From Lactobacillales bacterium (GTDB taxonomy: Bacteria > Bacillota > Bacilli > Lactobacillales > Vagococcaceae), in NCBI GenBank assembly GCA_015655485.1, contig JAATEZ010000018.1, forward strand, positions 1 to 6,543: 6,543 nt of DNA. The letters are read 5' to 3'. The translations under genes were made by a program, and so were the position numbers. This document shows, one piece after another, positions 1-5,222 of this stretch; position 1 is the first letter of the stretch, and each line of letters opens with the position of its first letter. Below the pieces are notes generated by a model that saw nothing but the letters and a program-made list of their open reading frames with translations, did not search any database and was not told the origin of the DNA.

Positions 1-501
1 AAAGAGCAAAAAATGCTGGCTTTCAAGGAAAATAAGACACAGATTTTAGTTTCGACCACGGTCATTGAAGTAGGTGTAAATGTTCCTAATGCGACGATCA
101 TGCTCATTATAGATGCTAATCGTTTCGGGTTGGCACAATTACACCAATTGCGAGGAAGAGTCGGCCGAGGTAAAAAAGCTTCCCATTGTATTCTAGTGGC
201 GGACCCTAGAAATGAAGTGGGGATTGAGCGTATGAAAATAATGACTGAAACAACAGATGGTTTTGTCTTAAGCGAAAAAGATTTACAAATGCGCGGACCA
301 GGTGAATTTTTCGGAGCACGCCAATCCGGAGTGCCGCAATTTCAAGTGGGAGATCTGGTCAGGGATTTGCCTATACTGGAGACAGCAAGAACAGAAGCAA
401 TTCTTTTGTGGCAAAAATCAAATTGGTGGATGCTTTTAGAGAATAAGGCGTTAGCTGACTATTTGATCCGTCATGAACAAGAAGAAAAATATTTTGACTA
501 A
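1..501 (+). CDS. recG: ATP-dependent DNA helicase RecG, 3' part
   Basis: This is the C-terminal 166 residues of RecG, the monomeric helicase that remodels stalled replication forks and Holliday junctions. The reading frame is open from base 1, so the gene starts upstream of the window; the first ATG at 13 is internal. Visible parts are superfamily 2 helicase motif V (ILVSTTVIEVGVNVPNAT, about residues 15-32 of the fragment), motif VI (QLRGRVGRG, 49-57), and the RecG-typical segment LQMRGPGEFFGARQSG (95-110), which belongs to the region that couples ATP hydrolysis to translocation. The family's usual length is about 680 residues, so roughly three quarters of the protein lies outside. It ends in TAA with an ordinary RecG-like tail, with no sign of truncation. 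plsX follows after 49 bases on the same strand, an arrangement common in Firmicutes, and may be read from the same transcript. Identification is secure. Confidence 0.97.
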   Translation, partial: KEQKMLAFKENKTQILVSTTVIEVGVNVPNATIMLIIDANRFGLAQLHQLRGRVGRGKKASHCILVADPRNEVGIERMKIMTETTDGFVLSEKDLQMRGPGEFFGARQSGVPQFQVGDLVRDLPILETARTEAILLWQKSNWWMLLENKALADYLIRHEQEEKYFD

Positions 502-535
502 TAAGAATCATGTTAAATTAAGCAGGAAAATTAAT

Positions 536-545
536 AGAGGAGGAA
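536..545 (+). promoter_or_regulatory. Ribosome binding site that fixes the plsX start
   Basis: AGAGGAGGAA is a near-perfect Shine-Dalgarno sequence. Its AGGAGG core (538-543) ends 7 bases before TTG at 551. It decides the start codon: the same frame also holds an ATG at 473, inside recG, but nothing like a ribosome binding site precedes that codon, and translation from it would add 26 residues that do not resemble PlsX. Confidence 0.9.
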
Positions 546-550
546 CAGGT

Positions 551-1564
551 TTGAGAATAGCAGTAGATGCAATGGGCGGAGATCATGCTCCAAAAGCGAT
601 CATTGAGGGAGTTATGTTAGCTCAAGAAGATTTTCCAGAGCTGGAATTTTTATTGTTTGGAAAAGAAACTGAGATTAAAAAATATCTTAAAAATGAGAAA
701 AATATTAGAATTGTTCATACAGATGAAAAGATAGAAAGTGACGATGAACCAGTCAAAGCGATCCGACGCAAAAAAAATGCTTCTATGGTTTTAGCGGCAC
801 TGGCGGTAAAAAACGGGGAGGCAGATGCTGTTTTTTCAGCCGGGAATACCGGAGCCTTATTAGCAGCAGGACTATTTATTATTGGCCGTATAAAAAATAT
901 TGAACGGCCGGGGCTGATGACAACGATGCCTACACTTAAAGGGGCCAAATCAGGATTTGATTTCATGGATATGGGAGCAAATGCCGACAGCAAACCGGAG
1001 CATCTTCTGCAATACGGGATATTAGGCTCATTTTATGCTGAAAAAGTCAGAGGAATCCAAGAGCCTCGAGTGGCTTTATTAAATAATGGAACGGAAGCTT
1101 CCAAGGGCAGTGAACTGACAAAAAAAGCCTATGAATTGTTGACTGTTGAACCGAAAATTCATTTTATAGGCAATATAGAAGCTAGGGAATTGCTGAATGG
1201 AGAAGCTGACGTAGTTGTGACAGATGGTTTTACTGGAAATGCAGTGCTGAAATCAATTGAAGGAACTGCGCTGTCTTTGATGGGGATTTTAAAAACGTCG
1301 ATCATGGATGCGGGAATAAAAGGGAAAATAGGAGCACTTTTACTGAAGGATTCACTGCAGGGATTGAAAAGCCAGATGGATTATTCCGCTCATGGCGGAG
1401 CAGTCTTATTCGGGATCAAGGCACCAGTTATAAAAACGCATGGCTCTACTGGACCGGAGGCAGTAAGATATACGATTCGACAAATCCATACGATGCTGGA
1501 AAGTAATATTATAGAAGACCTAGTAACTCAGTTTGAAACAGAGAGCGGTACTAAAAATCAATGA
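551..1564 (+). CDS. plsX: Phosphate acyltransferase PlsX
   Basis: PlsX is a peripheral membrane enzyme that converts acyl-ACP and inorganic phosphate into acyl-phosphate, the acyl donor used by PlsY in the first step of phosphatidic acid synthesis in Gram-positive bacteria. With the TTG start at 551 the protein has 337 residues, the usual family length, and begins MRIAVDAMGGDHAPKA, the conserved N terminus. Other family blocks seen are FSAGNTGALLAAGLF (about 95-109), MGANADSKPEHLLQYG (141-156), LLNNGTEASKGSE (176-188), FIGNIEARELLNGEADVVV (205-223), DGFTGNAVLKSIEG (225-238) and the C-terminal YSAHGGAVLFGIKAPVIKTHGS (278-299). All are intact and in order. recG lies upstream and an acyl carrier protein gene follows after 156 bases. 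In Bacillus the fabD and fabG genes sit between plsX and acpP; here they are absent. I found no separate plsX promoter in the 49 bases after recG, so it may be cotranscribed from further upstream. Confidence 0.96.
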   Translation: MRIAVDAMGGDHAPKAIIEGVMLAQEDFPELEFLLFGKETEIKKYLKNEKNIRIVHTDEKIESDDEPVKAIRRKKNASMVLAALAVKNGEADAVFSAGNTGALLAAGLFIIGRIKNIERPGLMTTMPTLKGAKSGFDFMDMGANADSKPEHLLQYGILGSFYAEKVRGIQEPRVALLNNGTEASKGSELTKKAYELLTVEPKIHFIGNIEARELLNGEADVVVTDGFTGNAVLKSIEGTALSLMGILKTSIMDAGIKGKIGALLLKDSLQGLKSQMDYSAHGGAVLFGIKAPVIKTHGSTGPEAVRYTIRQIHTMLESNIIEDLVTQFETESGTKNQ

Positions 1565-1610
1565 AAGTTAATTTTAATCTCTCCTGTTAAATCAGAAACA
1601 GAAAAAAGAA

Positions 1611-1639
1611 TAGACAAAAAGGTTGTTTATCAGTAGAAT
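1611..1639 (+). promoter_or_regulatory. Probable sigma-A promoter of the acyl carrier protein gene
   Basis: TAGACA at 1611-1616 (5 of 6 to the -35 consensus) and TAGAAT at 1634-1639 (5 of 6 to the -10 consensus) are separated by exactly 17 bases. Transcription would start near 1646, giving a leader of about 75 bases. A weaker second candidate further down is TTGATA (1670-1675), a 17-base spacer and AAAAAT (1693-1698). The site implies that the carrier protein can be made independently of plsX. Based on consensus matching only. Confidence 0.6.
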
Positions 1640-1706
1640 AGGAATAGTTATGGATCCATTTGCAATGAATTGATATTTAGCGACCTAATAGAAAAAATAC
1701 AAAAGT

Positions 1707-1714
1707 GGAGGTGA
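1707..1714 (+). promoter_or_regulatory. Ribosome binding site of the acyl carrier protein gene
   Basis: GGAGGTGA matches the 16S rRNA anti-Shine-Dalgarno sequence over eight bases and lies 6 bases before the TTG at 1721. It supports that TTG as the start. The GTG at 1711 lies within the site and is in a different frame. Confidence 0.9.
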
Positions 1715-1720
1715 AAATAG

Positions 1721-1966
1721 TTGACAAGAGATGAGATATCACAAAAAGTAGGGAATATTGTTATAAAGCATTTTGACATTGATTCAGATAAGGTGACAGA
1801 TCAAGTGAGGATCAAAGAGGACCTCGATGCTGATTCTATCAGCGTAATGGAATTTGTTTTAGAATTAGAAGATGAGTTTGGGACTGAGATTTCCGATGAA
1901 GATGCTGAAAAAATTGAAACCGTTGGAGCTGCAGTCGACTATATAGAAAAACATCAAAATAATTAG
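1721..1966 (+). CDS. acpP: Acyl carrier protein, probably the auxiliary plsX-linked type
   Basis: This 81-residue acidic protein has the length and pattern of a type II fatty-acid acyl carrier protein: a cytoplasmic carrier that holds acyl chains as thioesters on a 4'-phosphopantetheine arm. The attachment serine is S39, in DADSISVMEFVLELEDEFG (36-54), which also forms the helix II recognition surface; TEISDEDAEKIETVG (55-69) is the conserved helix III region. The start is TTG, placed by the GGAGGTGA site 6 bases upstream. The usual motif is DSL followed by D or E; here it reads DSIS, with the acidic residue replaced by serine. Known background: E. faecalis has a second, atypical carrier, AcpB, encoded beside plsX and involved in incorporating external fatty acids and in FabT control. 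This gene's place next to plsX and its variant motif suggest the same role, which is an inference. The symbol acpB may therefore be more exact. It has its own promoter candidate and is followed by a strong terminator. Confidence 0.93.
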   Translation: MTRDEISQKVGNIVIKHFDIDSDKVTDQVRIKEDLDADSISVMEFVLELEDEFGTEISDEDAEKIETVGAAVDYIEKHQNN

Positions 1967-2005
1967 AAAAACGTCTTTAAACAGACTGTTGTAAATTGAA
2001 TGTTA

Positions 2006-2071
2006 TAAAAACAATAAAAAAGAAGCAATGATTAAAAATTTTTAATTATTGCTTCTTTTTTATTGTTTTTA
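2006..2071 (+). terminator. Long intrinsic terminator after the acyl carrier protein gene
   Basis: An inverted repeat runs from 2006 to 2071 with its centre between 2038 and 2039. All 33 position pairs match, with a single G-T wobble (2030/2047). The GC-containing core is GAAGCAAT paired with ATTGCTTC, followed by TTTTTTATTGTTTTT. The real loop would form in the central A5/T5. In the plus-strand RNA the odd pair is a tolerated G-U, while in the minus-strand RNA it becomes an A-C mismatch, so the element looks tuned for + transcription out of acp. Because A and T tracts flank both sides, it could also stop transcripts entering from the minus strand. Confidence 0.92.
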
Positions 2072-2094
2072 GTATAAAATGATACGAATCAAAT

Positions 2095-2154
2095 CTAAAT
2101 TTTTCTATAGAGTTTAATTTTGTCTAGTTGAGTTGTAGCAAAAGCTCGAGTCAT
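2095..2154 (-). CDS. Candidate 19-residue small protein, unknown function
   Basis: On the minus strand an ATG at 2154 opens a frame of 19 codons ending in TAG, encoding MTRAFATTQLDKIKLYRKI. The reason for listing so short a frame is its start: TAAGGAG lies 6 bases upstream of the ATG, as good a ribosome binding site as those of the real genes here. An in-frame TAA lies one codon before the ATG, so it cannot be a fragment of a longer frame in that direction. The peptide is basic (two R and three K against one D) and has no membrane segment or signal peptide, so it does not look like a hydrophobic type I toxin. The minus-strand transcript would run into the 2006-2071 terminator. I found no convincing minus-strand promoter. 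It could be a real small protein, a leader peptide, the 5' remnant of a lost gene, or chance. I do not recognise it. Confidence 0.35.
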   Translation of the reverse strand: MTRAFATTQLDKIKLYRKI

Positions 2155-2184
2155 TGTTTACTCCTTATAAAAATAAGGCAATGA
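2151..2184 (-). promoter_or_regulatory. Inverted repeat masking the small gene's ribosome binding site and start
   Basis: Read on the + strand, TCATTG (2151-2156) and CCTTAT (2163-2168) are the exact reverse complements of CAATGA (2179-2184) and ATAAGG (2173-2178). The apical loop is AAAA, and a 6-base bulge (2157-2162) lies in one arm. In the minus-strand RNA this folds as 12 base pairs in which AUAAGG of the ribosome binding site and CAAUGA containing the AUG are both paired. That is the layout of a leader that controls translation by hiding the start. As DNA it could instead be a protein-binding dyad about 30 bases upstream of the opp -35 element. Pairing is seen; function is inferred. Confidence 0.45.
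2161..2167 (-). promoter_or_regulatory. Ribosome binding site of the minus-strand small gene
   Basis: The minus strand reads TAAGGAG, followed by the 6-base spacer TAAACA and then ATG (2154-2152). Spacing and sequence are near ideal. Most of the site lies inside or beside the inverted repeat at 2151-2184. Confidence 0.4.
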
Positions 2185-2195
2185 ATTAGACGTGG

Positions 2196-2212
2196 TTTGA
2201 ATTGTTTGAATT
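2196..2212. repeat. Direct repeat upstream of the opp promoter
   Basis: TTTGAATT occurs twice, at 2196-2203 and 2205-2212, with one base between, giving a 9-base period. The copies overlap two weak -35-like TTGAAT hexamers (2197-2202 and 2206-2211), so a protein bound here would affect opp transcription. No known operator family is assigned, and in such AT-rich DNA chance is possible. Confidence 0.35.
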
Positions 2213-2248
2213 TATTGACAATAAGAGATTATTTTTCTGAGTTTCAAT
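2206..2248 (+). promoter_or_regulatory. Probable opp operon promoter region, exact site uncertain
   Basis: A promoter is expected between the acp terminator and oppD. The best single hexamer is a perfect TTGACA at 2215-2220, but no good -10 follows at 16-18 bases; the closest, TTCAAT (2243-2248), is 22 bases away. Another pairing is TTGAAT (2206-2211), an 18-base spacer and TATTTT (2230-2235), 8 of 12 to consensus. A segment ATTTTTCTGAGTTTC (2231-2245) matches the CodY box AATTTTCWGAAAATT at 10 of 15 positions, no better than another AT-rich stretch at 2099-2113, so it is weak evidence. Opp operons of lactic acid bacteria are known CodY targets, which is the only reason to mention it. Confidence 0.35.
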
Positions 2249-2258
2249 CTGTAAAAAA

Positions 2259-2266
2259 GAAAGGGG
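2259..2266 (+). promoter_or_regulatory. Ribosome binding site of oppD
   Basis: GAAAGGGG ends 7 bases before TTG at 2274 and supports that codon as the start of oppD. No ATG start precedes the conserved N terminus in this frame. Confidence 0.8.
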
Positions 2267-2273
2267 TATTCTA

Positions 2274-3281
2274 TTGGCTGCCGGGGATCAATTATTAGAT
2301 ATTCAAGATCTGCATACTGGATTTCGAATAAAGGATGAGTATTATGATGCAGTAGATGATGTTTCGCTTACTTTAGATAAAAATGAGATTTTAGCTATTG
2401 TTGGTGAATCGGGTTGTGGCAAAAGTACTTTGGCCACAACGATCATGGGTCTGCATGATTCGAAAAACACCAGAATAACAGGTGAAATAATTTATAATGA
2501 TTTGAATTTAATTGATTTAAATGAAACACTATATAATCAGATCAGAGGCAATGATATCGGAATGATTTTTCAAGATCCGCTCTCCGCTTTGAATCCGCTG
2601 ATGCGAGTGGGTGATCAAATCGCTGAAGGACTGACCTATCATACAACTCTCAATAAAGAACAGCGAACTGAACGAGTTTTGGAATTGCTTGATCAAGTGG
2701 GGATCCCCGATCCTCTGCGAATCTCGAAACAGTTTCCTCATGAGTTGTCTGGAGGGATGCGGCAACGGGTGATCATCGCGATTGCTATCTCCTGCAAACC
2801 GCCAATTATTATTGCTGATGAGCCGACTACGGCACTGGATGTAACGATCCAAGCCCAGATCTTAGATTTATTAAAAGATCTGCAAGCGGAGACACAGGCA
2901 GGGATTATTCTGATCACACATGACTTGGGGGTTGTCGCAGAAACAGCCGATCGTGTGGCTGTTATGTATGCGGGTCAGATTATCGAACAAGCAACGGTTC
3001 AGGAACTTTTTGAAAATCCTCTGCATCCTTATACTCGCTCATTGCTGAATTCAATGCCGCAAGAAGATGCTGTGACGGATGAACTGCATGTTATTGAAGG
3101 AGTGGTTCCTTCGTTGACTAAATTACCGCATCATGGCTGCCGTTTCGCTCAACGGATCCCATGGATCCCTGCAAGAGAACATGAAACGGATCCGATTCTT
3201 CATGAGGTCACACCAGGTCACCTGGTTCGTTGTACTTGTTATAAACATTTTCATTTTAAAGACGAAAAGGGTGAGGAATAA
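2274..3281 (+). CDS. oppD: Oligopeptide ABC transporter ATP-binding protein OppD
   Basis: OppD is one of the two cytoplasmic ATPases that power peptide import through OppB and OppC. The 335-residue protein, read from a TTG start, has the full ABC set: Walker A GESGCGKST (44-52), Q-loop Q100 in MIFQDPLSALNP, signature LSGGMRQR (158-165), Walker B IIIADEP (178-184), and switch histidine H216 in LITHDLGVV. After it comes the oligopeptide/dipeptide-transporter C-terminal domain (about 233-325, including HPYTRSLLNSMP). In many OppD/DppD proteins that tail carries four cysteines that bind an iron-sulfur cluster. Here C289 (GCRF) and C320/C322 (RCTC) are present, but the second cysteine is I295 (RIP instead of RCP) and the third expected position, 302, is E. 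I recall similar RIPW tails in other Lactobacillales, so this may be a lineage trait. It is first in the operon and its stop overlaps the oppF start by one base. Confidence 0.96.
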   Translation: MAAGDQLLDIQDLHTGFRIKDEYYDAVDDVSLTLDKNEILAIVGESGCGKSTLATTIMGLHDSKNTRITGEIIYNDLNLIDLNETLYNQIRGNDIGMIFQDPLSALNPLMRVGDQIAEGLTYHTTLNKEQRTERVLELLDQVGIPDPLRISKQFPHELSGGMRQRVIIAIAISCKPPIIIADEPTTALDVTIQAQILDLLKDLQAETQAGIILITHDLGVVAETADRVAVMYAGQIIEQATVQELFENPLHPYTRSLLNSMPQEDAVTDELHVIEGVVPSLTKLPHHGCRFAQRIPWIPAREHETDPILHEVTPGHLVRCTCYKHFHFKDEKGEE

Positions 3282-4231
3282 TGGAATTGATCACGATTAA
3301 TGATTTGAAGGTCCACTATCCGATTCGCAGCGGTTTTTTTAATCGCGTAACTGATTATGTTTACGCTGTGGATGGGGTTGATTTTACGATTGAAAGAGGA
3401 AAAACTTATGGTCTGGTAGGCGAATCAGGGTCGGGAAAATCTACCATCGGCAAAGCGATAGTAGGCCTTGAAAAAATAACGAGCGGATCCATTATCTATG
3501 AAGGCCAGGACGTTACTAAAAAAAGAGTACGCAAAGGGATGCAATACAATAAAGATGTTCAAATGATTTTCCAAGATTCTATGTCCAGCTTAAATCCCAA
3601 AAAACGAGTGATCGATATCATTGGTGAACCCATTCGTAATTTTGAAAAATTATCTGATCAAGAAGAGAAAAAGAAGATCAAAGGATTATTAGATATTGTT
3701 GGAATGCCGGAAGATGCACTCTATAAGTATCCTCATGAGTTTTCCGGCGGGCAGCGTCAAAGAATTGGAGTGGCCAGAGCAGTAGCGACCAACCCAAAAC
3801 TAATTGTCGCGGATGAGCCGGTTTCTGCTCTAGATTTGTCGGTACAGGCACAAGTACTGAATTTTATGAAAAAAATCCAACGCGAGTATAATTTGAGTTA
3901 TCTCTTTATTTCTCACGATTTAGGTGTAGTGAAACACATGTGCGATAATATCGCTATTATGAATAAAGGCCGTTTTGTTGAGATAGGAACTCGTGAAGAT
4001 ATTTATACAAATCCTCAACATATTTATACCAAAAGATTATTGTCAGCTATTCCTAAAATAGATGTGGCTGATCGTGAGGAGCATAAAGAATTGCGACGCA
4101 AAGTCGAAAGAGAATATGTCCAAAATGAAAAAGAATATTATGGATCCAATGGACGGGTTTTTGATTTGAAGAATGTTTCGCCGACTCATCAAGTAGCGTT
4201 GGCAAGTGCAAAGAGCGGAGGTGTTCAATAA
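3281..4231 (+). CDS. oppF: Oligopeptide ABC transporter ATP-binding protein OppF
   Basis: OppF is the second ATPase and is thought to pair with OppD as a heterodimer under the OppBC channel. The 316 residues contain Walker A GESGSGKST (47-55), Q-loop Q98 in QMIFQDSMSSLNP, signature FSGGQRQRI (154-162), Walker B LIVADEP (174-180) and switch histidine H212 in FISHDLGVV. All catalytic elements are intact, so both ATPase sites could work. The C-terminal tail (about 262-316) is charged, ends in DLKNVSPTHQVALAS, and lacks the cysteine cluster found in many Gram-negative OppF proteins; its only cysteine is C221. The ATG sits in TAATG, sharing one base with the oppD stop, and GGTGAGG lies 4 bases upstream, so translation is probably coupled to oppD. 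Its own stop overlaps the oppB start in the same way, with GGAGGTG (4217-4223) serving oppB. Confidence 0.96.
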   Translation: MELITINDLKVHYPIRSGFFNRVTDYVYAVDGVDFTIERGKTYGLVGESGSGKSTIGKAIVGLEKITSGSIIYEGQDVTKKRVRKGMQYNKDVQMIFQDSMSSLNPKKRVIDIIGEPIRNFEKLSDQEEKKKIKGLLDIVGMPEDALYKYPHEFSGGQRQRIGVARAVATNPKLIVADEPVSALDLSVQAQVLNFMKKIQREYNLSYLFISHDLGVVKHMCDNIAIMNKGRFVEIGTREDIYTNPQHIYTKRLLSAIPKIDVADREEHKELRRKVEREYVQNEKEYYGSNGRVFDLKNVSPTHQVALASAKSGGVQ

Positions 4232-5193
4232 TGTGGAAGACAATTCTGCGCAGGATTCTTTTAATGATTCCGCAAGTCATTATCTTAAGTGTATTTATCT
4301 TTGCTTTGGCAAAAGCCATGCCGGGAGATCCTTTTACTGGATTGATCACACCGAATACTGATCCGAATCGAATTGAAGAGTTAAGAGAACAATCCGGACT
4401 CAATGATCCGTGGCCGGAGCAATATGTTAACTGGGTTAAAAAAGCTGCAACTGGAGATTTTGGTCAGAGCTACGTAAAAAAAATGCCGGTCGCAACAGTT
4501 ATTGCAGATAAAGCGATTAATACGGTCTGGCTATCCTTATTGACCTTTGTTTTAACATATGCCATTGCTCTGCCACTGGGTCTTTTGGCTGGCAGGTATC
4601 AGAATTCCATTTTTGATCGAATTGTGGTCATTTATAATTATGTCAGTTTTGCTATACCGCCTTTTGTTTTATCTCTAGTAATGCTATGGTTCTTTGGCTA
4701 TAAGCTAGGCTGGTTTCCAACAAGCGGTTCAGGGACCGTTGGATTGGTACAAGGGACCTTTTCTTATGCCTGGGATAAAGTCATGCATTTGATTCTTCCA
4801 GCTGTAACTCAGGCGCTATTAGCCACAGCAGTGACGATCCAGTATCTGCGGACTGAAGTGATTGATGCCAAGACTCAAGACTATGTACGAACAGCACGTT
4901 CAAAGGGCGTTCCGGAAGGTAAAGTTTATACTAGACATATTTTTCGTAATGCTTCTCTCCCTGTTGCTTCCACTTTGGGTTATGAGATCACGGGTTTGAT
5001 CGGCGGTTCGATTTTTATTGAAACGATTTTTGGCTATCCTGGTATGGGTAAGCTGTTTATTGATTCATTAGTAGGACGCGATTATAGTGTTATAACGGCT
5101 CTGGTACTTATTCTAGGAATAGATACTCTAGTAGGAACCTTATTGTCCGATATAATCTTAAGTATTGTTGATCCGCGGATACGTATTCAATAG
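4231..5193 (+). CDS. oppB: Oligopeptide ABC transporter permease OppB
   Basis: OppB is one of the two integral membrane subunits forming the peptide channel. It has 320 residues, the usual family length, with one N-terminal segment (about 9-29) and five more hydrophobic stretches at about 98-121, 132-156, 186-206, 247-268 and 286-310, matching the six-helix plan. The extracytoplasmic stretch after the first helix (about 30-96) contains the family-typical AMPGDPF and ATGDFGQSY motifs. The cytoplasmic loop that docks on the ATPases is DYVRTARSKGVPEGKVYTRHIFRNASLP (217-244 overall, with conserved A222 and G226). The protein ends with SIVDPRIRIQ, the common OppB tail. GGAGGTG lies 7 bases before the ATG, and the start overlaps the oppF stop by one base. 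Nothing is missing or unusual. Confidence 0.96.
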   Translation: MWKTILRRILLMIPQVIILSVFIFALAKAMPGDPFTGLITPNTDPNRIEELREQSGLNDPWPEQYVNWVKKAATGDFGQSYVKKMPVATVIADKAINTVWLSLLTFVLTYAIALPLGLLAGRYQNSIFDRIVVIYNYVSFAIPPFVLSLVMLWFFGYKLGWFPTSGSGTVGLVQGTFSYAWDKVMHLILPAVTQALLATAVTIQYLRTEVIDAKTQDYVRTARSKGVPEGKVYTRHIFRNASLPVASTLGYEITGLIGGSIFIETIFGYPGMGKLFIDSLVGRDYSVITALVLILGIDTLVGTLLSDIILSIVDPRIRIQ

Positions 5194-5222
5194 CGATCAC
5201 TCGTAAAGAAAGGAAGGGCAGC

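Larger units (their letters stand above)
1967..2273. other. Intergenic region between acp and oppD
   Basis: This 307-base AT-rich stretch separates the lipid block from the opp operon. In order it contains the terminator hairpin (2006-2071), a candidate 19-codon minus-strand gene (2095-2154), a 34-base bulged inverted repeat (2151-2184), a 9-base-period direct repeat (2196-2212), a consensus TTGACA (2215-2220) and the oppD ribosome binding site (2259-2266). A 12-codon plus-strand frame from ATG 2079 has no ribosome binding site. I see no tRNA, known riboswitch or mobile element here. Confidence 0.8.

Noticed and set aside
473..550. N-terminal extension of plsX from ATG 473
   Set aside because: No ribosome binding site precedes it, it overlaps the end of recG, and the added 26 residues are not PlsX-like. 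TTG 551 has an ideal site.
715..993. Open frame on the minus strand inside plsX
   Set aside because: Shadow of a conserved coding region. No ribosome binding site noticed and no recognisable product.
1584..1601. Small hairpin CTGTT/AACAG after plsX as a terminator
   Set aside because: Only five pairs and followed by an A tract, not a T tract.
1640..1720. FabT operator before the carrier gene
   Set aside because: I looked for a TTTGA/TCAAA-type palindrome and found none.
2006..2071. Palindrome as a miniature transposable element
   Set aside because: It has no target-site duplication or central sequence. Position after acp and the T tract fit a terminator better, although copies elsewhere cannot be excluded.
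2079..2117. 12-codon plus-strand frame after the terminator
   Set aside because: No ribosome binding site and no promoter; chance length in AT-rich DNA.
2529..2852. Open frame on the minus strand inside oppD
   Set aside because: Lies wholly opposite conserved ABC ATPase motifs; no family resemblance.
4043..4403. Two overlapping minus-strand frames across the oppF/oppB junction
   Set aside because: Antisense to two intact, conserved genes, and they overlap each other; no supporting start signals.
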